Origin: Nautilus pompilius
Taxonomy: Eukaryota > Mollusca > Cephalopoda > Nautilida > Nautilidae
Reading direction: 5' to 3'
NCBI GenBank assembly: GCA_018389105.1
Contig: JACATO010002220.1
Span: forward strand, 124,001 to 188,000
Length of the DNA: 64,000 bases
The notes beneath the pieces were generated by a model that did no database searches, was not told where the DNA came from, and saw only the letters and a list, made by a program, of their open reading frames with translations. Made by a program: the position numbers and the translations under genes. Below, in pieces: positions 11,101-26,100 of the stretch; the first letter of the stretch is position 1; each line of letters opens with the position of its first letter.

Positions 11101-14100
11101 TTAGTCTGAAATTATTAAAAAGTTCTCTATTTAAAATTTTTCCAAGCCAGACCAAGGTAATGTCAGTTGAAGTCACTTTATACTGATTTGAAATTTAATT
11201 TCCTACAGTCAGATAGCAAACTTGTGAATATTAAATAAAATAACATGTGGATGTCTTAAATTAAGCTAACATATCAAAATGTAGTCAAATTAGGTCTAGT
11301 TTTCCATTTTCATTCTCTTTCTGAATATGTATACTATCTTCCTAACTGTTAGCAGATAAATACAGTGAATTTAGGATCTGGAAATTTTTATAATAGGTTT
11401 ATCTTTAGATAGATCTGCTGCTTCTGGTAGAGTATTTAGTCTAATTTTCTCATGGCAGATATGGTTGACCCGGGAATCAGATTTCTAGAGTCCCCCAATG
11501 TTGTTGTTCCTAGCTGTAATCTGTATTTATTTCAGATTCGTTTTTCTCTTTAAGACAGAAAGGTATGACTGTTTGCTATCAATTAAAAAAATCATAAACA
11601 AGCACTTCTGACTGACCAATCATTTCAGTTAATTATACTAGATCCTTCTCTTTTTTTCTATATATTTTTTTGTATTAAATTGCATTTTAATCTTATACTT
11701 CTATAGGAAAACAACGAGAAATCAACAAAATCTTGAATGATTGCAGTGATATGATGGCACAACACAGAAGTTTGCTGGAACGAGAGGAGCCCATGATAGT
11801 GTGAGTAATATCATTTTCTTAAATAGTTGAGACATGCAAGACTTACTGATTGTTTTATGCTGCTAACATATTTGTTTATTTTATAATAAATTTAAAAGTT
11901 AGGATAAATTATAATTCTTGATTTAATATTTCATTTTTGAATGGTGAAATCTCTGTTTTGAATATAGATCATAGTTGTGACATCTCAGATTGTCATTGGT
12001 GACCAACTGGTTTAGGTCTTTCCCCACAAAGTTTTGAGGTATTTCTTTAGTTACTACTATGAGGTTAGACTCTTAATTGTTTATCAGGATGCACCTAGTA
12101 GTGCTTTATAGGGTTTATATCTTGTCTAGATGGGGGCCCAGGAAGGCAACTGCATGGTGATTATGGTCAAAGATTCCTTGATAAAATAACAGGTAGGAGG
12201 ATAGTCAGAAGAATGAATTTGTAACCAAAGGAATTTCATTGTTCATTAATGAATGCAAAATATGTTTTATCCTCCCCATACTAAATGCCCACTCCTACCC
12301 CCACTCTAAATTTTGCAGTACTTAACCTTTGTAAAGACACTTGAATTAAAAGCCCTTTTCCAGACTTTTGAACATCTACAGCAGGGGTGCCCAAACATTT
12401 TTGGCCGCGGGCCGCATGCACAAAATTTGACAGGTCGGCGGGCCGCACTAAAGTACACATCAGTGAGACCCTCTGTCCTATAAATAGGACACATCCAAAA
12501 AAAACAGTTAAATGGCTAAATATGGTGGCATTGTTCTAGCATTGCATAAGGTTTACGTATTAGATGGTGTGTATGTACTATAATAGCATGGTGATTGCTC
12601 TCCCACCATGGCTGGAGCTCCGTCTGTTGTGACCCCGCACAGCTTTGCCCAATCGAGGCCCATACTGTCGATTCCAGCTGCAACAGCATCGAATATATCT
12701 CTGCCTGTAGTTGTAGATTTAAGGCTGGTAAGACTGAGCAGCTCCTCCGTAATGGAAAAGTTTTTATCAACGCCTCGCAAAAATATGAGCAGTTGAGCGG
12801 TATCAGTAGCGTCATTACTTTCGTCACAGGCGATTGAAAAAAATTCAAAGTCTGCAGCCTTCTCCGAGAGTTGATTAACAATATCGGCAGACAGGTCGTC
12901 GTCAATCCTGCGCGTTATTGTGTTTCTGGATAGGCTAACGTTCTCAAAATCGAGACGCTTTTCGGGGCAGAGTATATCAACAACCTTGGTCATGCACTCC
13001 TTAACGAAGTCACCTTCAGCAAACGGTCGACCATGCTGTGCTATGAGTTGAGCGACCACGTGACTGGCGTTTTGCTGCTTTTTGTCGGCACGATAAAAGA
13101 GCTGTTGTTGAGAGCTTAGGCAAGCCTTCAATTGCTGAATCCGTTTGGAACGTTCGGAACCTTCGAGAAGAAAATACTCCTTGTGGTTGGACTCGTAATG
13201 GCGTTTCAAATTGTAATCCTTCATGGCGATAGGATCCCAGCAGATTAAACAAACACACTTGCCATTGATGAGATCAAAAAAATATTTTTCCGTCCATCGG
13301 GTTTGAAATCGTCGACACTCCTCTTCAAGTCGTCGCTTTTTTGGTTCCGTCATGATAAGAAAGGCAGACTGAGCAATTTGGTGGCTCTCTTGATAGGTTT
13401 AGTTTAAATAGCTCCAGATTCGTCCAATGATTTGCATGTTCTTTCAGGTCTCATGGGGCCACGGCACTGATCACAACATGCAGGCGCGCACAGACAGTAG
13501 ACACAGATACCTGCGCAAATGAACTCAATAATGGCTGTGCATGCACGCATGCATACGTACGTATACTGCTCCTGCTGTATGCATACGAGACATGAAGATC
13601 AGACATGCTTAAACCCGCATTAGTTTTCTGAGCGCATGCATGCATATCTTAAATCTGATAAGATTAAATTCATGTACATCATGAAGAGACTTGATTCAAG
13701 ACAAGTCCTATTCATTACACCTGATTTAAATAAAAACCAAATCGCAAAATAGACCGCAGGCCGCACAATATAGGCCGCGGGCCGCACTTTGGGCACCCCT
13801 GATCTAGAGGATATGATTTCTACTATGCAAAGGTCCAGTAAATGTGCATGTTACACCAGGTCCCAAGTCTATGCAGAATCTGTTGTAGTCTGTGTCAGTG
13901 GTGTTGCTGATGGTCACTTTGTAATTGGTAGATGACAAAGTTTTGGGCATGCACCAAATGTGGAAGGATGGTGGCATGTAGTGATTATGTCTTTCTCTAA
14001 ACTGACGTAGAATTATCTAGTGCGCAACATTCATAGATGTTCTAAATATCAGCAGCAATGCAGCGTGTGGACTGACTGGCCTTGGCTCAGCCAGTTACTT

Positions 14101-17100
14101 AGATTAAAGGGGAAATATCTCGACTACCACATGCTTTAGGCATCATGCTTTCTTGGAAAATTAGTCTACGTTGCTGTCCTTTTTTATAGTTGTGATGGTG
14201 GTCGGATATGTGAATCATGGATATGCTTGTTTGTGTGTTCAAATTTTTATACGAGGGATATATGTAGCTTGCATCAGGGCTTGTTCTCTCATCATCCTGC
14301 ATTATGGAAAGATGCTCCTCTGCTTCATCTGCAAAACATTTGCAGAATTTTGTGAAGCTTTAAGGCTATCAGAACTGTATGCAAACTTATTACAAAGGTG
14401 GCCTCCTGTTTTTATTTAGGGCTTTTCAGTCTGAACAGTTGGGAAGGTCAGTCAGTCTTATCATCACTAGTTTACAATCACATCAAGATATGTCCCTTCT
14501 GTGCCCTGCCTTAAAATAGTGGAGATAAAAAAACTGCCCAGCCAACCAACCCTGTCCACTGGAGTTTGTCTATGGTCCTTTCAAAATAAGCCAGTGAATG
14601 TAGACTAAAAGAAAAGAAAATCTTTGAGATGTGTTTGGTGCTTTTGTCAATGTGGGTAATAGCTTCATTCTGTAGTTTTTTTACGCTGACTTTTTAGTTA
14701 AGATTTAAACATGTAGATCTCTGATGGGTTTCCTTTGTTTCTCAATGTTTTATAATTTGGTAGGACTCAGTTTAAACTTCCTTCCTAATTGCTGTGGCAT
14801 TCCTTCATAACCTCTTTCCTCTCTTAAAATTGTTGTTATTTTTTACCAGCTGACATTCTGCCATATTATATACACTATTAATAATAGCAATAACAATCTT
14901 AATAAGAATAGTATTAAAGAATTATAGACTGGTTAATAATGCATCCCAATTCCTTTATAATTTTCCTATCTTTTATACAGATCCTATAAATCTCCTATTT
15001 TTGGAAAATTTTCTAGATATCCTATTTTTTTTTAACATATTTCTAATTTTGGAAATTATTGCTGTCACTTTATGAGCGTGTTTGACGGTCAACAGATTAT
15101 ACTTTGTTGTATGCACCTCATGAATGGACCATTCTGGAATGATTAACACCTGTGAACCTACCTTCCAGAGTTTAGATGACCATCTTGAAACATGGTAAGC
15201 ACACATCTTCTATACTCGTGTCTGCATGTATTATATATTATACTTTCAGAGCTTATGTTTAAAATCTACTCTAACTGCCTTGGTGAGTGAATACATATAT
15301 CATACACATTAAACTTGTTAGTTGCTGAAATTCTGCATATATTTAATAATTTTAGTTTACTTAAATAATTTCTTTTAATTTACAAAAATTTATTTTAAAC
15401 AACAATTATTTAAAAGCTCGTTGCATATTGTAAAACTATTATATTGTTTAGCCCTTCAGTTTGCTTGCCTTTTTTTAACATTGTCAAATATTTAGCTTTG
15501 TCTCACAGAGAACCAGATTTGTTTATTTTGACTTATGTTTATGAATAATGGTTCGCTGTTTAATAATCTAGTTTATAGACATTCTAGTTTTACTACATGT
15601 GGTAAATCTATGAACTGGGAGATTTTTACCTTCTGATGGATTCCAAGAAAGTGAATGAGTGGAAGGCCTGGGTGTCTTGATCCTAATCAAACGGCTTGTA
15701 CTAAGTTGTTTTCTTTTAATTCCAGATATATTCTGAAGCTATTTGGTAAGAACAACCTGTTGAAGTTTTTGCTTATTTCCATTTTAGGAGTGCACTGATG
15801 TATCGGTAGACTATCAGCGTGTCGGCCATTACAGTTTTTGGAGTTTTAGCCGATAATGTACACTGATATACTGATATTTATGCGCTATCTCATCCAAGCT
15901 TAGAATTTAATGTTTGGCTTGGTATGCTTGTTGTGATGCATAAACAGCAGGACAAGAATTTGCTTGCTGTGGTGTGCAATGTGGGATGCAGCTACCTGCT
16001 GTAAATATGTCCCAAGTTTGTTTTTTTACAGTAAACTGTTTTTAAATGCTGCTTCACGGATGAATGAGAGAACGATCAGGAAAGAAAGCATAAATGTTGC
16101 TGTTTGTAAAGAAAATACATTCCGGTCAATAAATACAGCTAAGGGCCATAGGTACCATAATTCTGATGCTAATTATTAATTAATTTATTTTACTGGTTAT
16201 CATGTAAATAAAGTGCTGCACCTTTAGAAGGACTGTAAAGGTCAGTGATATCATTGTAGTCTGGTCAATACTATGACTCTTGAAAAGGAAATAATGCAGG
16301 CCAAGTGTTTAGAAATCAGAGTTTTAGCTAGTGAAGGCTACTCCATGTGACAGATTGCAGCTTGACTTCATGTTTCAGAAGAAGCTGTATATAAGACTGA
16401 AGTGGAAACACAGAAATTGTAATGTTGACAAAAGTTGCGGTCAAGAAAGAAAGCCAATACTCTCCAAAAGTGAGGTTAAGTAGCTATGGGTGTTTTCTAC
16501 TTGATGGATGATGAGCCAGTAGAGATCTTGTGAATGACCTAGCTACAAGTTTGTGTGGTAACGTTCCTTCAAGAACGGTACGATACACATTAGTGTGAAC
16601 TGGCTTCAGTGGATTTGTATCTGCCTGAAAATTTGCTGAAAGACTTTGAAACAGCAAGGGTGAAATAGATAACAGAAATGAAACAGTAAGATGACGGGTG
16701 CTCTTTACAAATGAGTCCAAGTTTGAACTTTGTTGATAATCAATAGAAGTTTGTTAGGCAGACCAGGGAGCAGTATAATGGTCAGTGTGCAACAGCTACA
16801 GTGAAGCTTGAGGGTAGACCATAAAAGAGTGGGAATACACATCATCCAAGGGTGTTAGAGATTTGCATAAAATGGAAGGTATACTGACTGCCAACAGATT
16901 CTCATTTATCATGCCATTTCCTCTGGATGAAGTCCAATTGGGCATTTCATCTTTAAACATAACATTGACTTCAAAAATATAGTCAGTGTGATGAAAAACT
17001 ATCTGAAACAGTCGCTGGCAGAACACTTAAAAAGATGCCTTGGCTTGCACAAAACCCTGATATGATGATCATTGAGGCAATATGAGGTTATATGGATACT

Positions 17101-20100
17101 GAGAAAGTCCAAACAGCAACCAAACACTTTGGGTGAATTGTGGCAGTACTGCAGGTTATTTGGAACAATATTCCACAGTCATACATTGATAATCTCTAAG
17201 GGAGCATGAAAGCAAAGGGTTAATACCAAATATTAATGCACTGATCAACACATTCATTTTCTTGTATTTTCTGTAATAATGCATTCTGTATGCATTATAT
17301 ACATTTTTCAGTTGCAATTACTCATATCTGAATATCATTTTTGCGTTTTCATAATTATTTTCAGTACGTATGTGTGTACATTTTTACTTTGCAACAGTGT
17401 TTCCAGAAGCACTAATTGAAAGGTGTGCATATGTGGCTACTCTGGAAATAAATATTAGGTCATTACAAAAGTTTTGTCGGTTTTTATATCATGTTAATTT
17501 GGAGTTCATCTTTTTCCTGCTTGTGAAAGTGTATGTAGATAAGTTATTTATCGTGTTGTAGCATGTGCTTTGGCACACGTTATGCAAAACCTACCTTTAA
17601 AAAATCATAAAATGGATATTTGTTTCAGGGTTCTGAGTGAAGCGTGGATAGAAAAGTTGTTTGCGCCATTTTGCTTCACAAGTTCATACTGGGCCACAAA
17701 GCGAGTGAGGCAACTCATAATGTTAAGCAAGCATGGGGCGAGGACACAGCAAATGAGCGCACAGTACGACAATGGTTTGCAAAGTTTCAATCGGGAGATG
17801 TGAGCCTCGAAGATAAGGAACATAGTGGACCTCCTTCCAGCTGTGATGACGATCGTCTGAAAGCCTCAGTTGAAGCTGATCTAATAAAAAACAGTGCGAG
17901 AAATTGCTGGAGAGCTTGACACAATCGGCAAGGTGAAAAAGCTTGACAGGTGGGTGCCTCACAAGTTGAATGAACAACAAAATCGTTGATTGGAGATCTG
18001 CTCTTCCTTCACTTGTCATAAGAAACAAAAACAACCCATTTCTTGATTAAATAATTATGTGTGATAAAAAATGGATCCTTTACAAAAATTTCAAATGCTC
18101 AGCACAAAGGCTTGACAAAGATGAGACACCTAACCACATTCCAAAATCCAGCCTCCACCCAAAGAAGGTCATGGCCACTGTCTGGTGGATGGCAGCTGGT
18201 GTCATCCACTATAACTTCTTGCAGCCTGGTGAAATCATCACAGCTGAATGGTACAGTCATAAATTAAATGTTCCTCAGAAACTCTCCCATTGACAACTGG
18301 CATTGGCGAATCGAAGAGGACCAATCCTGCTCCACAACAATGCTCGTCCTCATGTTGCAAAACTGACTCTTCAGAAACTGAACACGTTGGGATACGAAGT
18401 TCTCCCTCACCCAGCCTATTCACCAGACCTTTCTCCCACAAACCAACACCCTTTAAAACACCTCGACAGCTTCATCCATATGAAATCCTCCTCCAACCGA
18501 GCAACAACTGAAACTGCCCTCAAACAATTTATCGACTCCAGGAATCCAGATTTTTTTTTCAGAATGGTATAAATGCTCTTGTAACTTGTTGGCAGAAGTG
18601 TATTGATTGTAATGGAACTTACTTTGATTAATAAACTTCACTTTCAGCAACGATATGAAATCTCATTGTTGCGGTAAAAAAACCGACAAAACTTTTGTAA
18701 CAACCTAATAACATAAACTGCTCACAGGAATGACTTTATTATTCTTTGTATTAATTTTATGAATTAAATGCGACAAGTAAGTACTATTTGAATTGTTAAA
18801 AATCACCTCTCGTCTAATTTCAGTTTACTCAGTAATTTAAGTTACCTTACCTGCACTATTACTATATATTGGTATCAGATCAGTTTCAGCCATTATGATT
18901 TGGTAGTCATTGGATATCAGTATTGGTTATTTCCACTGCTTATACAACAAAACTGCATGTTTAGTTTTCAAGAACATTCACACGTCTTTAAAATCCACCA
19001 TTTATTTGAATTTGTTGTCAAGCATGTAAAACCCATAATTATTTCTAATGTGTTCTCTCATTTGTAGGTAAAGCTGCACAATGCCTGGAGGGAAAACTAG
19101 GTTTACCAAGTCTAGCTAAGGTGCAATAAGGCCACAATCTGTTAAACCAGTGCTAGCCAAATAAGACATTGGCCCTTTCTGCATGTTGCATCAAGTGCAA
19201 TTTAGAGGTGAGATTTGACAACCAAGCCTTTCAACAACTGCTGCAGTGTTTCAGGTCTAAGGGCCGCCAGAAGCATGAGCAGGGATTACTGGATAGTTCC
19301 CAGATGTTGCTGACAAATGGAAATTTTGCTCAGCCATCAACATCTGTAGCATCATGTTCAAAATCATTTTCTATGCCTAATACAGTGGGTCAGGGGACGT
19401 TGGTTTGTACATCTCAAAAGAATGCTGTGACAAAGGCTGAATCAATCTGGGCTTTGAAGGTGGTTGGTTCTCACTTGCTACTCTTTCATGTGATGGCCTT
19501 AAAGATGTGCTGAAGGTGGTGTTTCCTGATGAAATATCAGAGGTGTTCCCAATGAGCTTGTCAAAGATGTCCTACTTAATTAGTGAGGCTAACGTCAATA
19601 TTTTCAGAATACCATTATAGAAGACCCAGAAATCAGGCAGCACTTGCTTTGATGTATAATCAGACTACCAATGTTCAAAATTTGAAGCAGCTTGAAGTAA
19701 ACATTTTATACTGATCAGATGCTCATTAGAGGTTGTGGACCACCATCTCAAGACTGACTTTATGGGTCATGCACCAGGTGGAGCAAAAAAGATTCTATCA
19801 ATGACATGAATCCAACCTGCAGCTGAAGGGCATACTCATGCTGGGAAGTGATGGGCTCAACATTACACATTACTGTTTGGAGAATGGCTAACAAGGTAAT
19901 ACTTGATGTAGAGGGGTCTGGCATTTTTGAAGTTGCACTTTACATGTAGTTCACAATGCATTTGCATAAGCCCTAGCAAAATATACAAATGTACCATAGT
20001 TTGTGGTTGACATGTTTTACTATGATAAGCTTCAAGAATTTCTGAACGAGCTGATAAGGCAATTCGTGAAGAACTCCAATGTTGCTGAGGCTGAAGACTT

Positions 20101-23100
20101 TCAGTTGCTTGTTGCTACAGTTGTTGGTAATCAACTTGAAAACACAGCTCTTATGGGTTGGAGAAAATACTCATAAAAGCTTAGATGAGTTGAAGATGTA
20201 CATCAGATAGAGGATTTTTCTAGTGGTCAGAAAATTTTACCAGGCAGTCATTCAACAGCTGCAGAAAAGACTACTACTTTTCAAAACCATCTTGAGACAT
20301 GCAAGGCATTTGCAAATCAACAATCCCAATGCTGACTGGTCCACTTAGGCTGTCCAAAGCCTGTCCAGAAAGCATAAGAGAAACATGATGAGTGAAATGT
20401 ATACCAAATGGAAGACATTCTAACAGAGTGGTCTGAAGGATTGCATGGGAAGTTGCAGGTTTTCATCTCTTGGGAAAATAGTAAAGATATTAGTGATGTA
20501 GAAAGAGAGAAACTCAGTAAGGCATCAATCAACAGTCTTTAAGGAACCACAGATTTGATGAAGCTATATTTCTCATAACCAAGGAATTTATTTCCTTAAG
20601 TTGTTCAGCTCACTTGTACTATCTGTAGAGATTATAGAAAGAGTGCCAGATTATATAGTCTGAGCAGAAGGACAGAGCAGAAAAGACTTGAAACTGAGGA
20701 GATAGAGCAAGCTAGGGAGGAAAAGGTGGAGATCTTAAGTTGTCTGTGAAAGTACTTGCCCAGGAGGAGTCAGATCAAACCAACAAAATACTTAAAGAAG
20801 CTGTCAGAAAGGGAAACTGAAAGAAATGCCAGTCACGCAAGTTTGAAGAAACACGCACAGATGAAAGTTGAAAAGCAGCGGCTTTCCTTAATTGAAAACT
20901 CTTGGCACCTGCCGAGAAGAAGGAAACACTAATGTAGATTTCAAAATTGCTGATTATAAGTTGGACATTTTCCATATTTTGTTTATTCAGGAAATCCAGT
21001 GTATTCATTATAAGAATTCTGTTTGAACTGTATTACTTGTACATGTTGAGAGTGTCAATTGGGCATGCGCACAGGTGAATGCAGGGTCAGCATGCATTTG
21101 GACATCTTGGAAGTTATTGCAGAGCCCTCACTTTTAAAGACGTATGTATGTGTTCAACATAGCAGACGACTGTCGCTTCCTGGAAGAATGCTAGACTTCG
21201 ATGGATGAGATGATTTAGTAATGTATGCAGTAGTATTTCTATTATTCAAATGTTGTTAATAAAAAAAATTTAAAAACTCTCCTGCTGTCATTGCATGTTT
21301 TATTTTTAAAATTTACTTCCGCTACCTATACTTTGACTTGCTGGGGATGAGAGTTCTTGTTTTACTGATTTAGCACATGAAGCTGCATTTGCTATTAATC
21401 ACTGTTACCATTCAAGAATTACCTTTGTTATAATTGAAAATCGTTGGAAGAACACTTTGCCAACAGTATTGAGGAAAAGTGAGTGAGGCAGAGTACTAAT
21501 GACATAGGCTTGACCACGGTGCAGCCTCGTGGTTCTGCAGCGTATTCTCTATCAATCTGGACCCGTTTCATTCAAGAACGCTTAAGCAAAGAAATAGCTA
21601 AGGCATCTATTGACTCTGTCTGTTGCAGATGGTAGGCTTCTCTAAAAAGAAACTTGCTTTCTACCATCCCCTTTCCCTTGCAGCTCACTGCTTTTGTTGT
21701 ACAGTCTCCTAATAAGTGGAGTTGGGTGTGAGGGATGGTGGAAGCCACATTTTAATGTATACTGAAAAGAGAGTGCAAAAAAAAAAGAGGTGAGAATTTC
21801 ATGCAGTGTATAGTGAAATATTAAAATACATGTACAAGAAATCAATTCTTATAGCTTATATTTTGGAATCAATTTTCTGATAAATCTCCTATTTACTAAA
21901 CACAGTTCTTATATTTTCTATTTAAAAAAAAAAAAAAATTGGCTTGGAACCTTGTTGATGTTTGAAAAAGTACATAGTTCTTTATGGCATATCTAAAAGG
22001 GTCAATGGAGAAGAGAGAATGCAATAGTTCTTGCAGACTTGGTCCAGGGATTATTTACAATTGTTGTATTATATTTTCTAGTCATTCAGCAAATGGGAGG
22101 AATTGGTAATTGTAGATGTGAACAAAAAGCTGTCAGACATTGTTCATTTTTGGAAAAGGTCTAGTAGTTTTGACAAATTTTTGAATGTCTTTTTTTTCTC
22201 TCTCTCTTGTTGTGTTGTCCAGCTCCAAATGTGGTACAAAGAGTTCCTATCTGGATGCTGTGGAGACAGTTGAGATCAGTGATGATGAGGAGGATGTAGA
22301 ATTGATAGAGACCACTTATGATCCAGAACTGGCTGCAAAGCGACAAGCACGGTGAGTTGGCAATAAAAGAATTCTATAAGTTTGAACAGGGGTATTAATT
22401 CTGTCCTTCATCTTAGTCCGCCTGTGTTGAGCTGACCTGTGTGTTTTTCTTCTCTGTTTAGTAATGTGTCAGCAGCCGGAAGCTCAAACATCACCAACAT
22501 CACTACCCTGAGAGCAGCACTGACAGAAGCTTTGAAGAAAAATCTGCCTCCCTTGCAGCCGGGGGTTAAGAATTCTCTCTCTCCTCTACTCGGAGTAAGT
22601 AAGCTATTTCTCTGTTATGCTAGGCAGAATTGTGCTAGTAATTTGTGTCTCCAGCACTATCAGATATGGATCCTTCAACATTAAAAATTTGTGTATAGTG
22701 CCCAATTTATTATTTTTTCATTTAAAAAATTCAAATGCACTGCAGCAGCATTTTAGTTTCCAGTATTTGACAGTCACTATTCTTTTTAATCTATTGTTTT
22801 TAAAATTTCTATATCACAGTTCATATACAGATCTCTTCCATAGTAATTTGATTTATTCTGTAATATACAATAATTGTTGAAAAAAGCCATCTTCAATATT
22901 TGGTAAGAGCATCTTGTGGACATTAAGTTCTCGCAAAGTCAGCAGGTGTTCAACTGCTGCTGTGCGGTTGGTTCTTAACTGTTTATTAGGATGCTTCCTC
23001 ACATCTTGGCTTAGCAGGGCTCAGAGAAGCAACAGCCCATTAAGTTTTTCCTATGCTGTAGTGGTTCTGGATGTATGGAATGTTGCTTCATCTTTCTGCA

Positions 23101-26100
23101 TTATATAGTAATTGAAATTCAGGGTCCCTTAATCACTGTATAACTACACGCTGGAAGTTATTCCGGAGTAAGGATAGGTAATTGGTGGGTTTTAGGCATC
23201 CGTCAGTAAATGCTTGCTTTACTCACAAGCTGTTTAGTATATCAGAGTCTTTTCAGGCACCATTGCAAAGTGCACTGACTCAGGGATGCTGATGCTGAAA
23301 CAGCTGAACGGTTTTGTTAGCAGTCACTGGGAATTTGCAATTTTTGTGCATGACAGGACTTCCACAACACTGTTCTTCAATGATTCCTTCCTAATCAGAT
23401 AAATTATTTGATATACATTATGTGGACAGCCAAAGATTGCTATAAATGTGACATTTGGACTGGGATCAGCCACTTACCTGGCTGAATGAGTAAATGTTTC
23501 AGCTTCCACATGCTTTCAGCATCACTTTATTAAACAAAATGTATGGTTTGCCTACCTGGACAGCTCATTTTACAGCAATGATATATAAATCATTCACAAA
23601 CTAACTTTTCTTGTGCATATGTTGAAATTTATCTGTATGTATAGTAAACATATAGTGCAGAGGTGTTGAATATTAAAAAGAAATATTTAACAGTAACAAA
23701 AATATGTATTTCATCATACATCATTCTCTCTGAATGTACGTGCATGTGTGGGCCATTTGCATCAAATCTTAAAATTTTGAGAAAGTGCCTCACCTCACCC
23801 TCTTAGATTTTGATGGAACTTATACTCTGCCAAAGGATGTCTTACAAAGTTGTAGCCCCCAAATGTCACCAGTTTTAAAGATACGGGTGTCTACCATAGG
23901 TAAAAAAAGATGATTCTTCATTTTTATGCACAGGCAAAATTCACATTTGATTGATCAGTAGCTACAAGCACAAGATAGCAGTTGCCATTAAATTTGAGTT
24001 TTGGGAAAATATTTTAAGTTGATTTTAAAAATCAATGCCTGAAATGTCCTGACTTCTGGTTTGTTTGTTTTTTTTGCAAATTGGAGATAAAAGTGGCTTT
24101 TCGTCGTAATGTGAAGCCATATTTGGAGCTGAATTGTTATGAAGATGAGCACTTATAAACTAAATGGGCTTCTGTTATTTTGAAATGGAAAACAACCAGA
24201 ATATAGAGTATGCTACAGAGCTGTGTGTCCAAATATGCCTTCATTGAATGTGCAACCATAAAATATTCCAACTTCAGAGGCCACGTGGCTCTGTGTATAG
24301 ATGCTTGTAATCTACATACATCAAATGTCCCATATCCTGCAATGTAAGAATCACTAAAAATGTTTGGACATCTCGCTTCAAAGGATTGAAAACCATTCTA
24401 CGTGTGCTCTTATTTCTGTTTATGCACACTTTAAAATCAAAGTATGGTTACTTTAGTCAACCCAGATTAGGTGTCTATTAGCATGAGCACACACGGATGA
24501 ATTACGTGTATCATGCATAGAAAAAAAACTTTATAGATAGATGATAACACCAGAAATAACAAAAAGAGATTTTTTAAAATTAAAATCAAGTCAGAGAAGC
24601 TGACAGGGTTGATGGATTGTATGGAAAACTAGGATTTTCACTGGGACTATAGCCAAGCAACTGTGCATCAATTTGTGGTAGATCTCAAGGCTGGACTAAT
24701 TGAAAGCATAAGTAACTGTTATAAGTGATTTCCTGAAAATCCATGCATGCTCTTTATGCTGCTGTTAGCAAGGTTGATTGCCATTACATAATGGCAGAGA
24801 GAGAGAGAGAGAGACACCACACACACAACACAGAGAGAGAGACAGACAGACAGACAGACAGGAAGGAGAGAGAGACAGACAGACAGACAGGAAGGAGAGA
24901 GAGAGAGAGAGAGTTTTGGTTAGGTGGTCCTTTTTAAAAAAAAATGCTCTCAGCAAAAAGAGTATACTGGCACAATGTGAAGGGAGACGTTTTCTGCCAT
25001 GTGATTATTCTGTCTTTTCAGAATATGTCCAAACCGATATTTATGAAGCCCACTCCTGGATCATCTCTCATTGCAGATGACAAAAAAGTGTAAGTATTGT
25101 GCTGTGATAATGCCATGCTTCTTACACTCTACTAGCCATGAGTTTTACATTTGACAGGACTCTGTAAATTAGCGATAAAATTTGAGAAAACAAAAGAAAC
25201 TTGTCATGTATGGATGTATATGTATTCTTTTGGTAGTGAGTTGACCATTGGAACTAAAGTTCTGGCAAAGAAATTCAACGATATCTGGTACAAAGGAACA
25301 ATACTGGACATCCAGAATAGGGAGAGAGGTGATTACCAGGTGAGTTATTCCTGGGAAATTTACTGTCCTGAGAAGAAAAGTGTAATGATGTAGGGATTCC
25401 AATACATTTATTTGACATGATTGCTAGCATTTAATCTTTTCCATCTAGGTTTTTAATTTTAGAACAGTACAGGTATTATTTTTGTGATAATGGATAAAAA
25501 GGACAAAAAAGTATGTAGCAACATTACAGTAATGTGTATGTTATCGTAGGTGTTGAGAAGAATTTTCTCTTTCCTTTCCAGCAAAAATTCAAGGTGAAGT
25601 TTGATGGCAAGGGAATGAAATTTCTAACGGGTAAGCACGTGGCTTACTATGAAAGTTGCCAAGTTCCGATCAGAGTGGGAAGTAGAATTGTGGGTAAGAA
25701 TATATTTTTTTTCCCTGCATGTTTTGTTGCTAAGGAGAGATGATGTTTTTATAGTTTTGAAAATGTTGATTAATGTTCATTAGATAATTAAAAGAAAAAT
25801 TAGCTAGCCAAATATACATTTATTAAATTTAGTTATGTTATAATGAAGTTTAAGAGTTTGGAATTAGGAATTAGCATCTGCTAAGCTTTTTTTTTTTTTA
25901 ATGTTAGCTTTATTAGCTATCTGGTGAAATTGCTTTGCTAATCTGTTGGCTACAAAAAATTAAATTATATACTATATAAGACAATCCTGAAATGCAGTAT
26001 AGATATTCCTGATATTGGAAGTGCAGAACGCTTTTTTTTTTTTAATACCAGAGAAAACTTGACAGAGATGATGCTTCATTTAAACAGCTGCTTTCTTTAA

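Noticed and set aside
12306..12494. 62-codon minus-strand frame
   Set aside because: It overlaps the left end of the hAT element and its flank; no protein similarity.
12595..12905. Plus-strand and shifted minus-strand frames over the hAT transposase
   Set aside because: Shadows of the transposase frame at 12553-13353.
24743..25080. Glu/Arg-rich open frames on both strands
   Set aside because: Low-complexity GA/CAGA microsatellite.
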